Source: Lacinutrix venerupis
Lineage (GTDB): Bacteria > Bacteroidota > Bacteroidia > Flavobacteriales > Flavobacteriaceae
Reading direction: 5' to 3'
NCBI RefSeq assembly: GCF_003663945.1
Contig: NZ_RCCH01000003.1
Location: 124,001 to 188,000, forward strand
Length of the DNA: 64,000 nt
In this document: positions 19,569 through 28,634 of the stretch, in pieces
Layout of the letters: every line of letters begins with the position of its first letter
How positions within the stretch are numbered: position 1 is the first letter of the stretch
Translations under genes and position numbers: made by a program
Notes under the pieces: model-generated
The model's input: only the letters and a program-made list of their open reading frames with translations
Database searches by the model: none
What the model was told of the DNA's origin: nothing

Positions 19569-21656
19569 TTAATTAAAATCAGCATCTGTTAACGGTGAGT
19601 TAACTTTTATAGATGTTGTTTTAAGTTCTACTTTTTGTCCGGCCATAGGTAAAGATGTAGTATGTGGAAACTTAATACCATCTACTACTTTGTAATCACC
19701 AAAAGTAGACTCTTGAGAAACTTCTTGTCCAGTAGGAGTTTTAGCAGTTGAAACAGACTTAATTTTAAGACCTGTAGTAACATCGTAATAGTTTTTAGAT
19801 GTTTCTCCTTTACTATCTTCAATAGCAATAACGTATGCATCATTACCATCTACTGCTTCAATACCAGAAACTGATATTTTTTTAGAGCTATCGTTTAATA
19901 AGTTTAACTCGTCAATTAAACCTGTCTTATCTTTCATTTTAGAAACCATTTCTTCTGGCATAGGTTGTTTATTTCCCATTTGAGCCATGTAGCCAGTTTC
20001 TCCATTAAAAGCTTGTTTAAATACAGATCCCATTCCTACAATACTTACATCGTTAGCAAATAAGTTTGGATTTTTTTGTTTAATAGTCATAACCATATTT
20101 TGTCCTTGAAAAGAAGCACTCATTTCTTGAACTAGAGTAGTTATGTTTTGCACAGCTGTTTTACCTCCAATTGCTTTTAAGTAATCTTCTAGTACAGTTT
20201 GTGCTGTAACTCCAGCAGGAACAGGCTTAGAAAACACTGGTTTTTCTATAGCATTTGCATAAGTATCGTAGTATTTAATTGGGAATTTTGTTTTTTCTAA
20301 ATTAGAAATAACTTCGCTTCCTTTTCCTACTACTACAACTCTTGCATTTTTACTTGAAAAATACTTGTTTGCTGCAGCTTGTATATCTTCAACTGTTACA
20401 GCATTTACCTTTTTAAGGTATGTTTTATAGAAGTCTTTAGGTAAATCGTTTAATTTAATGTTTAAAGCATATCTAGCAATAGTTTGAGGTTGCTCTAAAG
20501 CCATTACAAAACTACCAACGTATTTTGCTTTTGCATTTTTAAGTGCCTCTGCAGAAATTGGTTCGCTTTTAATTCTATCTATTTCTTTAAGTATTTCTAC
20601 AATAGAACTATCTGTAACCATGTTTCTTACTTCTGCACTAGCACTAAATCTAGCAGCGCCATATTTATTTGTTCCAATGTTAGAATAAGAACCATATGTG
20701 TAAGCTTTGTCTTCACGAAGGTTTAAAAATAAATAACCTTCTCCACCACCACCTAAAATGTAGTTGGCTAATTTAGCAGCAAAATAATCTGGATGATTCA
20801 TTTTTAAATCTACATTATTTGTAACAACAATGTTAGATTGTACTGCATTTGGCATATCGACAAAGTTAATTTCTGTTTGCCCAACATTTTTATATGGAGC
20901 AGGTACAGATGAGGTTACATCTAAACCTTTTTCCCATTTTTTAAAGTATTTTTTTACTTGCTTTTCTACAGTTTTAAAATCTACATCACCTACAACTACT
21001 AAATAAGCGTTATTAGGGTTGAAGTTTTTTTGGTAGTAAGCACGAACATTATCTAAAGTGATGTTGTTTAAGCTTTCTTCTGTAACAAACTCACCATAAG
21101 GATGACCTTTTCCAAAAGATAAAGCGCCACCTACACGACTTGCAATTGCACTTACACTTTTTGAACTAGATTTAATACCTTCAATTGCTTTTTCTTTTTC
21201 TTTTTGAAATTCTTCTTCTGTAAATAATGGGTTAATAGTAGCATCTGCCATTAATTCTAAAATTCTTTCAGAGTATTTTGTTAAAGAAGCTCCGTAGGCG
21301 TTACTAGATCCAAAGCTTAATCTTGCTCCAAGAAAATCTATTTCTTCATTAAACTCATCTTTAGAAATAGATGTTGTTCCATTTCCCATCATTGCACCTA
21401 ATATACCTGAAACTCCAGCAATTTCACCTTCTACACGTGGTTGATTGTCTATGGTTAAAGTGTAAGATACTCTAGGTAATTTGTGGTTTTCAACAACTAA
21501 GACTTTAAGTCCGTTTTTTAATTCAAACTCTCCAGGAACTTCTAAAGTTATTGCTGGAGCAGCTGCTGGTTTTGGCTGCACAGACCTATCAATTTGAGCG
21601 GTAACCGAAATTGATAATAAAAATAGTGCTATAAATGCTGTTATTTTTGTTTTCAT
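19569..21656 (-). CDS. M16-family peptidase-like subunit lacking the zinc motif
   Basis: A 695-residue exported protein with a signal peptide ending 'ISVTAQ'. Two M16 half-domains fill residues about 35-480. At the expected zinc site the sequence reads 'GVSGILGAMMGNGTTS', so HxxEH is absent and this half is probably non-catalytic, though the 'R-Y' region typical of the partner subunit is kept. Residues about 500-695 are an extra beta-rich domain resembling lipoprotein-sorting/LolA-like folds ('YLKAIGGKTAVQNITTLV'). It pairs with the HxxEH subunit at 21741. Together they probably form a periplasmic peptidase. Confidence 0.87.
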   Translation of the reverse strand: MKTKITAFIALFLLSISVTAQIDRSVQPKPAAAPAITLEVPGEFELKNGLKVLVVENHKLPRVSYTLTIDNQPRVEGEIAGVSGILGAMMGNGTTSISKDEFNEEIDFLGARLSFGSSNAYGASLTKYSERILELMADATINPLFTEEEFQKEKEKAIEGIKSSSKSVSAIASRVGGALSFGKGHPYGEFVTEESLNNITLDNVRAYYQKNFNPNNAYLVVVGDVDFKTVEKQVKKYFKKWEKGLDVTSSVPAPYKNVGQTEINFVDMPNAVQSNIVVTNNVDLKMNHPDYFAAKLANYILGGGGEGYLFLNLREDKAYTYGSYSNIGTNKYGAARFSASAEVRNMVTDSSIVEILKEIDRIKSEPISAEALKNAKAKYVGSFVMALEQPQTIARYALNIKLNDLPKDFYKTYLKKVNAVTVEDIQAAANKYFSSKNARVVVVGKGSEVISNLEKTKFPIKYYDTYANAIEKPVFSKPVPAGVTAQTVLEDYLKAIGGKTAVQNITTLVQEMSASFQGQNMVMTIKQKNPNLFANDVSIVGMGSVFKQAFNGETGYMAQMGNKQPMPEEMVSKMKDKTGLIDELNLLNDSSKKISVSGIEAVDGNDAYVIAIEDSKGETSKNYYDVTTGLKIKSVSTAKTPTGQEVSQESTFGDYKVVDGIKFPHTTSLPMAGQKVELKTTSIKVNSPLTDADFN

Positions 21657-21740
21657 TTGTATTTATTTTTTAAAAGTTGTCAAATAGTTCTTTATAGTTT
21701 TAAAAACATTTTAAAGGCTATTTGTGTCTTTTTAAATTTA

Positions 21741-23063
21741 TTAGTTTTCGTCTTTAGCTTCTGGTAAATACTCTAAAACTACTCTTTGGTTTGGATTTAA
21801 GTATTTTTTAGCTACTGCTTGAATTTCTTCTCTTGTAATTGATCTGTAAATATCAATTTCGTTATTAATTAAATTAACATCATCGTATAACATGTAATAA
21901 CGCGCTAAAGAATTTGCTATACCAGAAATACTAGAGTTTGAATTTACAAAATCGTTTTCAAATTTATTTTGAAGTTTTTGGTAGTCTCTTTCAGAAATTA
22001 ATTCGCTTTGAACTTTTACTAACTCTTCATCAATACCTGCTAATATGCTTTCTAAAGTGTTGTCTCCTAATGGTAATCCAAATAAAATATAAGTACCATA
22101 ATCTTCTTGACTTTGATTAAATGCTCCAACTTGTAAAGCTTTCTTTTCATCATCAACAAGTTTCTTGTATAATTTTGAAGTCTTTCCAGAACTTAAATAT
22201 GTAGATAACATATCTAAAACATACGCATCTCTCTCTGTCATGGCTGGAGTTCTATAAGCAGCCATAATTGCAGGTATTTGTATGTTAGAATCGTAAGCTT
22301 TAGCTTTAATAGTTTCTGTAATAGGATCTTCTTTTGGAAAGTTTCTTACAATATCTTCACCTCTTGGTATAGGTCCAAAATAATCTTCAATCATTTTTTT
22401 TGTTGAAGGCACATCAAAATCACCAGCTACAACTAAAACGGCATTATTTGGCACGTAGAATTTTTTATTAAACTCTTGAAACTCCTCTAATGAAGCAGCA
22501 TCTAAATGCTCCATTTTACCAATTGTAGTTCCTTTGTAAGGGTGTTTTTTAAAAACATGTAATTTTATGTTCTCAATAAATTTACCGTAAGGCGCATTAT
22601 CTACACGTAAACGTTTTTCCTCTTTTACTACTTCATTTTGAGTGTCTACACCAATTTGATTAATTATCGGGTGCATTAAACGCTCAGATTCCATCCATAA
22701 TCCTAATTCTAAATTATTAGATGGGAAAACCTCATAATAATAAGTTCTATCATCTGTAGTATTGGCATTGTTACTACCTCCATTTGCAGCTACAATTTTA
22801 AACCAATCACCACGTTCTATGTTTTCTGTTCCTTCAAATAATAAGTGCTCAAAAAAGTGAGCCATACCTGTTCGGTCTGGTTGCTCGTCCTTTGCACCAA
22901 CGTGGTACATTACAGCGGTTGTAATAACTGGAGCAGTTCTGTCTTGATGTAAAATAACGTGCATACCGTTACTTAAATCGTACTCTTCAAATTTAACTTC
23001 TTGCGCATTAGCTGCAAATCCAGCCAAAAGCAGTGCAGCTAATGAGAATAAATTTTTTTTCAT
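21741..23063 (-). CDS. M16-family zinc metallopeptidase, catalytic subunit
   Basis: 440 residues with a signal peptide ending 'GFAANAQ'. The inverted zinc motif HxxEH is at 69-73 ('HFFEHLLFEGTE'), and the distal glutamate region 'NEVVKEEKRLRVDN' is present. The C-terminal half-domain follows with 'YLSSGKTSKLYKKLVD'. It degrades peptides in the periplasm. It lies 84 bases upstream of the non-catalytic subunit on the same strand, and heterodimer formation is known for bacterial M16B pairs. A weak -7 match (TATTTTTG on the minus strand) lies at 23132-23139. Confidence 0.92.
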   Translation of the reverse strand: MKKNLFSLAALLLAGFAANAQEVKFEEYDLSNGMHVILHQDRTAPVITTAVMYHVGAKDEQPDRTGMAHFFEHLLFEGTENIERGDWFKIVAANGGSNNANTTDDRTYYYEVFPSNNLELGLWMESERLMHPIINQIGVDTQNEVVKEEKRLRVDNAPYGKFIENIKLHVFKKHPYKGTTIGKMEHLDAASLEEFQEFNKKFYVPNNAVLVVAGDFDVPSTKKMIEDYFGPIPRGEDIVRNFPKEDPITETIKAKAYDSNIQIPAIMAAYRTPAMTERDAYVLDMLSTYLSSGKTSKLYKKLVDDEKKALQVGAFNQSQEDYGTYILFGLPLGDNTLESILAGIDEELVKVQSELISERDYQKLQNKFENDFVNSNSSISGIANSLARYYMLYDDVNLINNEIDIYRSITREEIQAVAKKYLNPNQRVVLEYLPEAKDEN

Positions 23064-23253
23064 TGTGAGATATTTAAGGTTAATTGTGATATAAGTCTAT
23101 AACATACAAAATATGTTACATAATTAAGTAACAAAAATAAGAATTGATAAAACCAATAATTAATTTTTTAGATAAAAATTAACACGAACTACTCTTTTTT
23201 TGATGTTTTTTTTTCGAACTTTAAAATTATAATATTTTTAAAATCAGTTAAAT

Positions 23254-23745
23254 ATGAAAAAATTCACACTTCCAATCCGTTTCGGTTTTATTATAAGTGC
23301 AACATTAATTGCATTCTTTTTATTTTTAGCGTTATTTAACTTGCATACAAACCCAATGTTTAGTTTAGGTAATGGATTAATTACAGGATTTGGTATTTAC
23401 GAAGTAATAAAATACCATAAATTAAGAGTTGGCAAAAACTTTAGTTATTCAAGTGGTTTTACCTCCGGTATAGTTGCTGGATTTGTTGCAACTATAATAT
23501 TTACAGCATTCTTTTTACTTTACGCAACAGAAATTAATCCTGCATTTTTATCTAATTTATTAGAGGTCTTTAGTGGTGATTATAGTGTTGGTATTGGAGT
23601 TGTTTGTTTTGTTGTCGCTATTATGGGATTCTCTACAACAGTAGTGCTAACTTTAACATGTATGCAATTATTTAAAGATAGCAGAAATATACCAAACAGA
23701 AATAATGAAAAAGACGGAGAGATAACAATGAAGAAAGTTTCGTAG
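23254..23745 (+). CDS. DUF4199 family membrane protein
   Basis: A 163-residue protein with four predicted transmembrane helices: about 10-30, 35-55 (short 'GNGLITGFGIYEVIKYH' between), 70-92 and 107-132. The 'YSSGFTSGIVAGFVATIIF' segment is typical of DUF4199, a Bacteroidota inner-membrane family of unknown function. It is flanked by divergent M16 genes and followed by the rplU promoter, so it is probably transcribed alone. No enzymatic motif is seen. Confidence 0.75.
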   Translation: MKKFTLPIRFGFIISATLIAFFLFLALFNLHTNPMFSLGNGLITGFGIYEVIKYHKLRVGKNFSYSSGFTSGIVAGFVATIIFTAFFLLYATEINPAFLSNLLEVFSGDYSVGIGVVCFVVAIMGFSTTVVLTLTCMQLFKDSRNIPNRNNEKDGEITMKKVS

Positions 23746-23819
23746 TTGTTTTTCTCTAAAAAATATATTTTAAAGTTAAGTAAATGCTTAAAAATAATAC
23801 ATGTAAGTAATAAAAACGT

Positions 23820-23849
23820 TTGCAAATTAATTTATTAGAAGTATATTTG
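23820..23849 (+). promoter_or_regulatory. Promoter of rplU-rpmA
   Basis: TTG at 23820-23822 (within GTTTG), a 19-base spacer and TATATTTG at 23842-23849 are an excellent consensus match. The predicted start is near 23856, leaving a leader of about 55 nt. Confidence 0.65.
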
Positions 23850-23854
23850 CATCC

Positions 23855-23872
23855 GCTTTCTCAGAAGAAGGC
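23855..23872 (+). promoter_or_regulatory. 5'-terminal hairpin in the rplU leader
   Basis: GCTTTCT pairs with AGAAGGC (one G-U) around the loop CAGA, at the predicted transcript start. It may be a ribosomal-protein leader or a 5' stabiliser. Confidence 0.3.
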
Positions 23873-23910
23873 AGATTATTTTAATAACAAATTAATAAAA
23901 ACGTTACGCT

Positions 23911-24570
23911 ATGTACGCAATTGTAGAGATAGCAGGGCATCAATTTAAAGTTGAAAAAGACCAAAAAGTTTTTGTTAACCGTTTAACAACAGAAGAAGGT
24001 AAGAAAGTAGATTTCGATAACGTTCTTTTAATTGGTGATGGTGACAATGTTACTTTAGGCGCCCCAGCTATAGGCGGAGCACAAGTAAGTGCAAAAGTCT
24101 TAAGACACCTTCAAGGTGAAAAAGTTATTGTTTTCAAAAAGAAAAGAAGAAAAGGTTACCGTGTAAAAAATGGACACAGACAAGCTTTATCTGAAATCGT
24201 AATTGAAAGCATCGTAGCTTCTGGAGCTAAAAAAGCTGAAAAAGCTGCTCCAAAAAAAGAAACTAAAAAAGAAGAAGCAAAAGCTGCTGCACCAAAAAAG
24301 ACTGCTGTTAAAAAAGCAACAGGAAAAGCAGACGACTTAAAGAAAGTTGAAGGTATTGGACCTAAAATTGCTTCAACATTAGTGGAAGCAGGAATCTCAA
24401 CTTTTGCTGAGTTAGCAAAAACAGATGCAGCAAAAATTTCTGAAATTATCGCAGATGTTCGTGGAAACCATGTAACAGATACTTGGCCAGCACAAGCTAA
24501 ATTAGCTGCTGACGGTAAGTGGGATGAATTAAAGAAATGGCAAGACGAATTAGATGGTGGAAAAGCTTAA
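23911..24570 (+). CDS. rplU: 50S ribosomal protein L21 with C-terminal helix-hairpin-helix extension
   Basis: Residues 1-105 are a complete bL21 ('MYAIVEIAGHQFKVEKDQKV', 'KKKRRKGYRVKNGHRQ'). A Lys/Ala/Glu-rich linker (about 106-140) leads to a helix-hairpin-helix region at 143-164 ('LKKVEGIGPKIASTLVEAG') and a further acidic, Trp-containing helical tail to residue 219. Ordinary L21 is about 103 residues. It is a large-subunit protein near 23S domain I. The extension is known from Bacteroidota genomes but its role is unclear; HhH motifs usually bind nucleic acid. It is followed by rpmA after 41 bases. Confidence 0.95.
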   Translation: MYAIVEIAGHQFKVEKDQKVFVNRLTTEEGKKVDFDNVLLIGDGDNVTLGAPAIGGAQVSAKVLRHLQGEKVIVFKKKRRKGYRVKNGHRQALSEIVIESIVASGAKKAEKAAPKKETKKEEAKAAAPKKTAVKKATGKADDLKKVEGIGPKIASTLVEAGISTFAELAKTDAAKISEIIADVRGNHVTDTWPAQAKLAADGKWDELKKWQDELDGGKA

Positions 24571-24611
24571 TTGCGACCACTTTATTATTAACAATATAAA
24601 ACCTTAAGATC

Positions 24612-24872
24612 ATGGCTCACAAAAAAGGAGTTGGTAGTTCGAAGAATGGTAGAGAATCAGAATCAAAACGTTTAGGCGTTAAGATATTTGGTGGTCAAGC
24701 TGCTATTGCTGGTAACATTATCATAAGACAAAGAGGGAATACACATCACCCAGGTGAAAACGTATACCAAGGAAAAGATCACACTTTACACGCTAAAGTA
24801 GATGGTTTAGTAAAATTTACGAAGAAAAAAGATAACAAATCTTACGTTTCTATAGAGCCTTTTGAAGCTTAG
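24612..24872 (+). CDS. rpmA: 50S ribosomal protein L27
   Basis: 86 residues. The N-terminus '[18 protein letters not shown]' reaches toward the peptidyl-transferase centre and lacks the cleavable extension seen in Firmicutes. '[22 protein letters not shown]' and '[16 protein letters not shown]' are canonical. It is cotranscribed with rplU and followed 22 bases later by a strong bidirectional terminator. Confidence 0.97.
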   Translation: MAHKKGVGSSKNGRESESKRLGVKIFGGQAAIAGNIIIRQRGNTHHPGENVYQGKDHTLHAKVDGLVKFTKKKDNKSYVSIEPFEA

Positions 24873-24894
24873 AAATAATTTCTTTTTAGATATT

Positions 24895-24928
24895 AAAAAA
24901 CGCCTTTCATTTTTGAAAGGCGTTTTTT
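24895..24928. terminator. Bidirectional terminator between rpmA and the umuDC operon
   Basis: AAAAAACGCCTTTCA and TGAAAGGCGTTTTTT form a 15-bp perfect stem around TTTT. T-tracts lie on both strands, and convergent genes end on either side. Confidence 0.88.
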
Positions 24929-25392
24929 TATTTTTTTAAAATATCATCAATAATTTTTAAATGATGATTTGTGTGAAGTTCTAAAAATCTATAAATTCTC
25001 TTACTATTTATATCTCCAAAAAAAGGATGTTTAAAAAATGCATTTTTGTGTAATTTAGAAATAGTTTCAACATTAGTCTTGGCAAGTTGCATTTGCGAGA
25101 TTATATCTTCTTTTAAAATAATTTCAGGCGGTTTTACTTGCTTTGGTGCTTTTGCTTTTCCTCTTGGAAAAAAACCAAGCATAAAAAACACTTTTCCTAA
25201 AAAGCTAAAATTTTTCTTATAGAGCTCTGGATTAGATTTATGAAGAGCAATAATAACATTATTTATAACTTTTAAACTGTGATCTATATGCCAACCTATG
25301 CTACTTTTTGAAACCTGTGGATTAGAAATAGCATGGTTGTTAATGTTACTGTTTAGCTTATCTAAAGTTTTTTTTACTTTTTTGTAATTCAT
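24928..25392 (-). CDS. DUF1569/DinB-like four-helix protein
   Basis: 154 residues, mostly helical. Histidines at 'GWHIDHSLKV' and 'ELHTNHHLKI' match the metal-binding positions of the DinB superfamily, in the DUF1569 style. It starts 2 bases after umuC, so it is almost certainly the third gene of umuD-umuC. That makes damage-regulated expression plausible. A Lys-rich loop, 'FPRGKAKAPKQVKPPE', sits mid-protein. Enzymatic function is unknown. Confidence 0.75.
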   Translation of the reverse strand: MNYKKVKKTLDKLNSNINNHAISNPQVSKSSIGWHIDHSLKVINNVIIALHKSNPELYKKNFSFLGKVFFMLGFFPRGKAKAPKQVKPPEIILKEDIISQMQLAKTNVETISKLHKNAFFKHPFFGDINSKRIYRFLELHTNHHLKIIDDILKK

Positions 25393-25394
25393 TT

Positions 25395-26666
25395 TTATTT
25401 TTTACCAATGGTCATTAATTCGTCCCATTGTGTTGTAAATCGAGGGCTTCGCTGTTCTTTAATTAAAGCCCATTGTTTTTCTCGATTGCCAACGGTTGCT
25501 AGTTTTACTTTGTTTTTTCCAAATTTACTATTTAAAATATCTATTGTGTCTGTAATTTTTTTACTTGTAATCTTATGGTCTACATTAAATAAATTAAGTT
25601 GAACTTGATCTTCGGAAACTAAATGAAGCAAATTAACACCTACTTTTTTGTATCTAAAACCTGTTTTGTAAATTTTCTTTAGTCCGGTTAATGCTTGTTG
25701 TGTTAACTTAATAGTACTATTGGTTGGACTGCTTAAAGTAATAGTTATACTTTGTTGATATTGCTTATCGTATTCACTATGGTAATTTGTGGTTAAAAAT
25801 ACTTGAATTTGAGTGGCGACGCTTTTTTGCTGTCTTAATAAATCGGCAACTTCGGCAACATAATAACTACATGCTTCTTCTATTAGTTTATAGTCTGTTA
25901 ATTTATAACCAAATGATTTGGCTGTACCTATTGCTTTTTTAGGTTTTGGTATGGTAATCATCTCTAAACATGGCAGACCGTTAAGCTCTCTCCAAAGTCG
26001 TTCGCCTATAACGGTCATTTGTTTTCTAACCCAAGCAACTTCCATGTTTGCAAAGTCTAATGCTGTTTTACATCCTGTATTTTCAATACGAACGGCGTGT
26101 TTTTTCCCAACACCCCAAATATCTTTTACTTTAGAGTTTTGTAAAAGGTGTTTTCGTTTTTCTTCTGTATTAACAACATAAACATTGTCATTTTCTATAT
26201 GCTTTTTGGCAAATTTATTAGCCATTTTAGCAAGTGATTTTGTTTTTGCTATACCAACACCAACAGGAATTCCAGTGTTTTTATAAACTGTCTCTTTTAT
26301 ATTTATGGCAACGGTTTCTAAATCTTTTTCGTTATAGAGTGATAAATCTATAAAGCTTTCATCTATACTATATTCTTCTACAATGTGCGAGAAATTTTTT
26401 AAGGTATCCATAACTCTGCGAGACATATCGCTGTACAGTGTGTAGTTAGAAGAAAAACAAACTACATTATTGGCATCCAATATTTTTTTTATTTTAAATA
26501 TTGGCTGAAACATTGGAATGTTTGTTAATGCTTTAGCTTGTTTATTTGCAGCAATTATACATCCGTCATTATTACTTAAAACAACAACAGGTTTGTTTTG
26601 TAAATCGGGTCTAAAGACTTGTTCACAAGAAGCATAAAAACTATTACAATCTATAAGCGCAATCAT
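25395..26666 (-). CDS. umuC: Y-family DNA polymerase UmuC (Pol V catalytic subunit)
   Basis: 423 residues. The palm motif '[18 protein letters not shown]' carries the first catalytic Asp, and '[13 protein letters not shown]' carries the Asp-Glu pair. The little finger and a C-terminal '[19 protein letters not shown]' tail, typical of UmuC, follow. It performs error-prone translesion synthesis. It abuts umuD with no intergenic base and is followed by the DUF1569 gene 2 bases later. All catalytic carboxylates are intact, in contrast to the altered UmuD partner. Confidence 0.95.
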   Translation of the reverse strand: MIALIDCNSFYASCEQVFRPDLQNKPVVVLSNNDGCIIAANKQAKALTNIPMFQPIFKIKKILDANNVVCFSSNYTLYSDMSRRVMDTLKNFSHIVEEYSIDESFIDLSLYNEKDLETVAINIKETVYKNTGIPVGVGIAKTKSLAKMANKFAKKHIENDNVYVVNTEEKRKHLLQNSKVKDIWGVGKKHAVRIENTGCKTALDFANMEVAWVRKQMTVIGERLWRELNGLPCLEMITIPKPKKAIGTAKSFGYKLTDYKLIEEACSYYVAEVADLLRQQKSVATQIQVFLTTNYHSEYDKQYQQSITITLSSPTNSTIKLTQQALTGLKKIYKTGFRYKKVGVNLLHLVSEDQVQLNLFNVDHKITSKKITDTIDILNSKFGKNKVKLATVGNREKQWALIKEQRSPRFTTQWDELMTIGKK

Positions 26667-27032
26667 TTATAAAACCGATTTTATAATATAGGTAATAACT
26701 CCCCAAATTTGAATTTGTTTATCTATATTTTTGTTAATTCTAATAATACTAAAAGCATCTTCTTGTATAGCTACAACGAGTTGGTTGTTTTTAGGTGTTA
26801 AAGATTTATCTATTATTAGTACATCGTTTTTGTTAACCTTAAAATCTTTAAAACTATCGTCTACAACTCTTATATAAAAAGTAGATGAACTGTTTTTTAC
26901 TAGCACATTGTTTAAGTCTATTCTTGGTTCATGGTAATGTGTCGCAGGACTCGAAAAACCTGTTTGTACAGGTCGCTGAACGCGATAATTTTTTTTAGAT
27001 TTTTCTATTAAATGTGCTTGAGGCTTTTTCAT
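26667..27032 (-). CDS. umuD: UmuD-like S24 protein lacking the catalytic lysine
   Basis: 121 residues, aligning without gaps to E. coli UmuD by eye through position 98 or so. The nucleophile Ser60 is kept ('VVDDSFKDF'), and 'FSSPATHYHEPRIDLN' matches the region after the cleavage site. Position 24 is Thr in 'VQTGF' (Cys in E. coli), so the scissile bond would be T-G. Position 97, the general-base lysine in E. coli, is isoleucine here ('EDAFSIIRIN'), with Arg at 98. Self-cleavage by the known Ser-Lys mechanism would therefore fail. The gene directly precedes umuC; no SOS box could be identified. Confidence 0.9.
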   Translation of the reverse strand: MKKPQAHLIEKSKKNYRVQRPVQTGFSSPATHYHEPRIDLNNVLVKNSSSTFYIRVVDDSFKDFKVNKNDVLIIDKSLTPKNNQLVVAIQEDAFSIIRINKNIDKQIQIWGVITYIIKSVL

Positions 27033-27130
27033 AGCATTAAAGTTAATAGAAAATTTAGAGACTGGATTTATAAATTAACTAATTAACATTTTTTAAAACT
27101 CTTTTTGAGTTTATTTAAATAAAAAACACA

Positions 27131-27164
27131 AAAAAAATCCAAACATTAATGTTTGGATTTTTTT
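27131..27164 (-). terminator. Intrinsic terminator after ahcY
   Basis: A 16-bp stem: AAAAAAATCCAAACAT pairs with ATGTTTGGATTTTTTT, 23 bases past the ahcY stop. It insulates ahcY from the umuDC operon transcribed in the same direction. Confidence 0.85.
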
Positions 27165-27186
27165 TTTATTTTATATCTACAATTAT

Positions 27187-28503
27187 TTAGTATCTGTAGT
27201 GTTCTGGCTTGTAAGGACCTTCTACTTTAACACCAATATAATCTGCCTGGTAATCTTTAAGTTCTGTTAACTCAACACCTATTTTTTCTAGGTGTAATTT
27301 GGCAACTTTTTCATCTAAGTGTTTTGGTAACATATACACATCATTTCCATAAGCTTCTTTGTTGTTCCAAAGTTCTATTTGTGCTAAAGTTTGGTTTGTA
27401 AAAGAGTTGCTCATTACAAAACTTGGGTGACCAGTTGCACAACCTAAGTTTACTAAACGACCTTCAGCAAGAATAATAATTTCTTTTCCGTTAACCGTAT
27501 ATTTATCTACTTGTGGTTTAATAGTATCTTTAGTATCACCAAAGTTTTCATTTAACCAAGCCATTTGAATTTCGTTATCAAAGTGCCCAATGTTACAAAC
27601 AATAGTTTTGTCTTTCATTGCTTTAAAATGCTCTGCTCTAACAATGTCTTTATTTCCTGTTGTTGTAATAACGATATCGCTATTACCAACTACAGTTTCT
27701 AATTTCTTCACCTCAAAACCATCCATTGCAGCTTGTAAAGCACAAATTGGGTCAATTTCAGTAACTGTTACAATAGAACCTGCACCTTTAAAAGAAGCTG
27801 CTGTTCCTTTACCAACATCACCATAACCACAAACAGTAACACGTTTACCAGCTAACATAATATCTGTTGCACGACGAATAGCGTCTACTGCAGATTCTTT
27901 ACAACCATATTTATTGTCGAATTTCGATTTCGTAACCGAGTCGTTTACATTAATTGCTGGCATTGGTAGTGTTCCATTTTTTACACGCTCGTAAAGTCTG
28001 TGAACACCAGTTGTAGTTTCTTCTGATAAACCGTTAATACCATCTGCTAATTCTGGGTATTTATCTAAAACCATATTAGTTAAATCTCCACCATCATCTA
28101 AAATCATGTTTAATGGTTTTCTTTCCTCTCCAAAGAAAAGTGTTTGTTCTATACACCAGTCAAATTCTTCTTCTGTCATGTCTTTCCATGCGTATACAGC
28201 AGTTCCTGCATCTGCAATAGCAGCAGCAGCTTGATCTTGTGTAGAGAAAATGTTACAAGAACTCCAAGTAACTTCTGCTCCTAAAGCTTGTAAAGTTTCA
28301 ATTAAAACGGCTGTTTGAATAGTCATGTGTAAACATCCTGCAATACGGGCACCTTTTAAAGGTTGCTCGTCTTTATATTCTTCACGTAAACTCATTAAAC
28401 CTGGCATTTCTGCTTCGGCTAAATTAATTTCTTTTCTTCCCCAAGCCGCAAGCGACATATCTTTTACCTTATTAGGTACGTAAGCAACTGTTTTTGTACT
28501 CAT
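27187..28503 (-). CDS. ahcY: Adenosylhomocysteinase
   Basis: 438 residues. '[17 protein letters not shown]', '[17 protein letters not shown]' and the NAD-binding '[19 protein letters not shown]' are canonical, and the C-terminus '[10 protein letters not shown]' is invariant in the family. It hydrolyses S-adenosylhomocysteine to adenosine and homocysteine, supporting SAM recycling alongside the trans-sulfuration enzyme at 6822. It is monocistronic with its own terminator. The leader of roughly 95 nt shows no riboswitch that I recognise. Confidence 0.97.
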   Translation of the reverse strand: MSTKTVAYVPNKVKDMSLAAWGRKEINLAEAEMPGLMSLREEYKDEQPLKGARIAGCLHMTIQTAVLIETLQALGAEVTWSSCNIFSTQDQAAAAIADAGTAVYAWKDMTEEEFDWCIEQTLFFGEERKPLNMILDDGGDLTNMVLDKYPELADGINGLSEETTTGVHRLYERVKNGTLPMPAINVNDSVTKSKFDNKYGCKESAVDAIRRATDIMLAGKRVTVCGYGDVGKGTAASFKGAGSIVTVTEIDPICALQAAMDGFEVKKLETVVGNSDIVITTTGNKDIVRAEHFKAMKDKTIVCNIGHFDNEIQMAWLNENFGDTKDTIKPQVDKYTVNGKEIIILAEGRLVNLGCATGHPSFVMSNSFTNQTLAQIELWNNKEAYGNDVYMLPKHLDEKVAKLHLEKIGVELTELKDYQADYIGVKVEGPYKPEHYRY

Positions 28504-28603
28504 ATCTTTTTTTCTCTTTGTTTTTTAAAATGAAACGCCTTTGGGATTCGCACATTATTAGTTAAATTCGCTTAATAAAATGGCATACCTACCTTAGGCG
28601 CTG

Positions 28604-28611
28604 CAAAGATA
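28604..28611 (-). promoter_or_regulatory. -7 element for ahcY
   Basis: Reads TATCTTTG on the minus strand, an exact TAnnTTTG match about 100 bases before the start. No TTG at proper -33 spacing is seen. Confidence 0.4.
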
Positions 28612-28634
28612 ATCAATAACATTTAAAATATTAA

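Noticed and set aside
28504-28634. SAM or SAH riboswitch in the ahcY leader
   Set aside because: The leader has a few G/C-rich bases but none of the known SAM/SAH aptamer cores could be matched.
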